Below are positions 61,501-64,000 of a stretch of DNA of 64,000 nt, piece by piece (the stretch's first letter is position 1; each line of letters opens with the position of its first letter). The position numbers were made by a program, and so were the translations under genes. This stretch comes from Lytechinus pictus (taxonomy: Eukaryota > Echinodermata > Echinoidea > Temnopleuroida > Toxopneustidae): positions 15,733,103 through 15,797,102 of the forward strand of contig NC_087254.1 of assembly GCF_037042905.1 (NCBI RefSeq), read 5' to 3'. Under the pieces are notes generated by a model. It was not told the origin of the DNA and did not search any database. It saw nothing but the letters and a program-made list of their open reading frames with translations.

Positions 61501-61669
61501 AGTTTTTAAAAGATAAATCACATAAATTTGCTGCGAAAAGATATGCCTTCCTACACTTTTTATAATCTTATATCCGAGTAGATATTCATACGTAGTGATA
61601 TTTAACATAATACGAAGTTTGAACTTCAACACTAGTTAATAAGTTTTACGCTAATCTTCTGCAGACAGA

Positions 61670-61855
61670 GGTGCTGTGATACCTGTCTACAACTGGTATG
61701 ACATCATACAAAAAACAATATGTACATCTTTTCAATTTTCTTTTACCCAAGGGGCCAGGTGGAGCAACATTGTAATGTTTTCATGATGTAATCTTTTATG
61801 ATGTTATACCAGATGAGGTTGCCGTTTTTAGACAGGTATCACTGCGCTAATATGT
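61670..61855. repeat. Fold-back repeat
   Basis: GCTGTGATACCTGTCTA against TAGACAGGTATCACTGC, and ACTGGTATGACATCAT against ATGATGTTATACCAG. Confidence 0.6.
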
Positions 61856-62149
61856 TGGACTAGTGAAAATGTTCCAGGTGAGCGTAGTACTTATGTAGTA
61901 CTTGTTGAAGTTTAAACTTTCATCAGGCTTTTTCATTTGAGGCGTACAAGTTCGATAGCACACCTAAAATAGTCTTGAGGTGTGCGATTTTCAGCACACC
62001 TAAATTTGGTAAAATTATACACAGTTAGATACAAAATGCACACCTACAGCATACCTGAATATATTGAGAAGTAGTGTTTGTAGCACAACATTCATTTCTC
62101 AAAAGAAAAAGCCTACTTTCATATCATTCTTCTACTTTGTTTTCTACAA

Positions 62150-62250
62150 GACGCGTTACTGCTGGCATTGAGGTACCTCTGCCTTTCCCCTGCCACAGTG
62201 TGTATACATTCGTTTGCAATTAAGAAATCCCAAACATTATGGCACTGAAA
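62150..62250 (-). pseudogene. Decayed copy 1 of the 62492-62818 terminal exon
   Basis: Reads QCHNVWDFL then is shifted by indels; GAGGTACCTCTGCCTTTC matches the functional-looking copy. Confidence 0.7.
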
Positions 62251-62491
62251 TTAAAATTAGACAAATCAATGCACTCCTACTTTGATGTTGGTTGTAATTG
62301 CTGTCTGGTTAAGAAAGTATCAACAAATCACTAACTGTGAGTGCATGGATTTGTCTTCACAAATGATGCAAGTTATTTACCTATCAAAGATTACCACTTC
62401 TTAAAGCTACAAAAATCAGAACACTATAGGTACATCCATTAGGCTTAAATACACCAATTCACCTAAATGTGTTGTACAAACATATGCCTCC

Positions 62492-62818
62492 CTAAACTTC
62501 TTTTACCTTGTTTTCTAGATAGGTTTTGAGAAGTGTTACTGCTGGAACTGAGGTACCTCTACCTTTCACCTGCCCAAGTTTGTAAACATTCTTCTGCAGA
62601 AAGTCCCAAACATGTTGACATTGCCAAGCATAATCCATATCAAGGATATACACTAGTTTCATGCATATATCAATTCCTTTCAGGAGACTTGTACATGGGA
62701 TGGTGCTATTTTCCACAACAACAAACACTTGTTCTGGTTTGTCAATTTCACCTTGAATTAACACAAACGGTTGTGTTTGAGTCTTCTGGTCCAAGAAGCC
62801 TGGTATGTTTGTACCAAT
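62492..62818 (-). CDS. Terminal exon of an unrecognised protein (partial)
   Basis: A probable acceptor (TTTCATATGCAG) precedes ATT at 62818; 108 residues to the stop. The sequence contains PFVLIQGEIDKPEQVFVVVE, a CTSLLKGIDICMKLVYILD segment, then WQCQHVWDFL and a basic tail. I have seen similar 'D-x-x-Q-V-F-VVVE ... C-x-x-VW-x-FLQ' C-termini in uncharacterised fish and invertebrate proteins, but cannot name a function. The rest of the gene must lie to the right, beyond 62.8 kb or the window. Two decayed copies of its 3' half follow downstream on the same strand. Confidence 0.55.
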   Translation of the reverse strand: MGTNIPGFLDQKTQTQPFVLIQGEIDKPEQVFVVVENSTIPCTSLLKGIDICMKLVYILDMDYAWQCQHVWDFLQKNVYKLGQVKGRGTSVPAVTLLKTYLENKVKEV

Positions 62819-63157
62819 CTGCATATGAAATACAAATAAAATTGGTGACAAGTGAGATAGCAGAACCATCCACAAATGAAGGAGGGAATATTTAGTGCAT
62901 CATTTCAATCTTAGTAAAACAGGCAAATGTAGTGAGGGTTGTGAAGCGGAGGGCTATACTGAATGCCAGACTAAGTTCTGATAAATGCAGGGAAATACAG
63001 CCAGCAGCTATACATGCCAATATTCGTTGAACTCAATTCTCACTGAAACATATTTTCCTCCAGAACAGTTTTCAAAGAAATTTTTTTTAAAATTAATTTC
63101 TCAGGTTTTTTAGTAATCACTACGGAACAGTACTATCATTTGTAATGTACGTCCATC
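62819..63157. other. Probable intron of the minus-strand gene; nothing else seen
   Basis: No further exon with a matching frame was found. Confidence 0.35.
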
Positions 63158-63165
63158 CATTATGA

Positions 63166-63402
63166 CAGGCGCGGATACGGGGGGGGGGGGGGGCGAGCGG
63201 GGGAAAAAAGGGAGTGATAACCTTTTTTTTTTTCTTGTAAGATTTCAAAAAGGAGTAATAAAGACTTTTTTTTTTGCTTGTCAGATTTCAAAAAGGAGTG
63301 ATAAGCTTTTTCTTTCTTTTTTTTTTGCTTGTCAGGTTTCAAATTATTGTCAGAAAATTTTCCCAGTTTGAACCCCCCCCAGAAATCCTGGATCCGCGCC
63401 TG
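63166..63402. mobile_element. hAT-type MITE, CAGGCGCGGAT ends, 8-bp TSD
   Basis: Ends CAGGCGCGGATACGG and CCTGGATCCGCGCCTG are inverted repeats. The flanks CATTATGA and CGTTATGA (63158-63165, 63403-63410) are an 8-bp duplication with one mismatch. Inside are three copies of CTTGTCAGATTTCAAAAAGG, each after a T-run. Confidence 0.8.
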
Positions 63403-63410
63403 CGTTATGA

Positions 63411-64000
63411 GACGATATATGACAGGCAAAACAATTAATTCTATCTTTTATTCTCATTCTCAGTCACAAATTTGAGTAATTTTCAAACCAAAGATGATGT
63501 CAACACCCCCCCCCCAAAAAAAACAACATTTTTATTGAAAAATGTACACCCCTATTCAAACATACAATATTCCAAACCAAGTAGAGCAGTTCGCGTTTAG
63601 TTATAATGTGTAGCTTCACTGTGTTGACCGCTAAATGCACTGTCATATATTGTCTCATAATGGATAGCTTCATATTCCTATTATGATTACAAACGCACTC
63701 ATTTACTAGGAATAATAATTAAGGCTGATTTACAGAGCAAAACCTTTTCAAACATTGACAGGTTGACACCAGCCTTAAAACTGATTATTTTTTCTGTGAA
63801 GATTCAAAATAAACACGTCTGTTTGCAGATTTTTCTGACGGATCCACGTTTTCAAATGTCAAATTTTGGGGGTTAAAAAAGACGAAAATTCACCCACACA
63901 CACACACTATGCGTCTCAGACGTGTAAATACCCTTGCTGCCACAATTGCTTAGTTTTTGTGTCATATAGCTGATTTAACTGACTCAAACTTATAGAGCAC
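63411..64000. other. Non-coding stretch at the window's end
   Basis: A C-run/A-run patch at 63506-63525 and a (CA)n at 63893-63909. No gene. Confidence 0.4.

Overview
The window is animal genomic DNA: AT-rich, gene-poor, with short exons in long repeat-filled introns. The best fit is an echinoderm, most likely a sea urchin. This rests on a tRNA-derived SINE with an (ATT)n tail of a type I associate with echinoids, recurrent ATAGGCCTA words, very many fold-back and hAT-like miniature elements, and a divergent intronless rhodopsin-like receptor of the kind expanded in sea urchins. The species cannot be fixed from the sequence alone.

About 13.7-44.2 kb, + strand: one multi-exon gene encoding a CARD followed by a long coiled coil and a Ser-rich linker. 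This is the CARD9/CARMA (CARD10/11/14) scaffold family, which in vertebrates recruits BCL10 and MALT1 to activate NF-kB. Twelve coding exons with consistent splice phases give about 673 residues before the last visible donor. No PDZ, SH3 or guanylate-kinase exons are seen. Either they lie beyond the window, or the protein ends after the linker in a CARD9-like way. A donor-bounded segment at 1-124 could be a 5' UTR exon.

32.9-37.9 kb: a very young Ty3/Gypsy element in antisense orientation within intron 7 of that gene. It has 642-bp LTRs differing at one base by eye, a 4-bp target duplication, a tRNA-Trp-type primer site and a polypurine tract. Its pol is broken by one frameshift between RNase H and integrase, and it has almost no gag.

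9.5-11.2 kb: a 5'-truncated LINE with a 13-bp target duplication. Elsewhere there are hAT-type elements with 8-bp duplications (one nested in another), a large inverted-repeat Tc1/mariner-like MITE, several other paired MITE families, a 751-bp tandem duplication, minisatellites and a GGCGCC-rich satellite. A striking class of fold-back elements is built from one short word and its reverse complement.

53.5-54.8 kb, - strand: an intact single-exon 425-residue seven-transmembrane receptor. 61.4-62.8 kb, - strand: the terminal exon of an unrecognised gene with two decayed downstream copies. The rest appears non-coding. The CARD scaffold and the receptor are neighbours, but nothing in the sequence shows that they work together.
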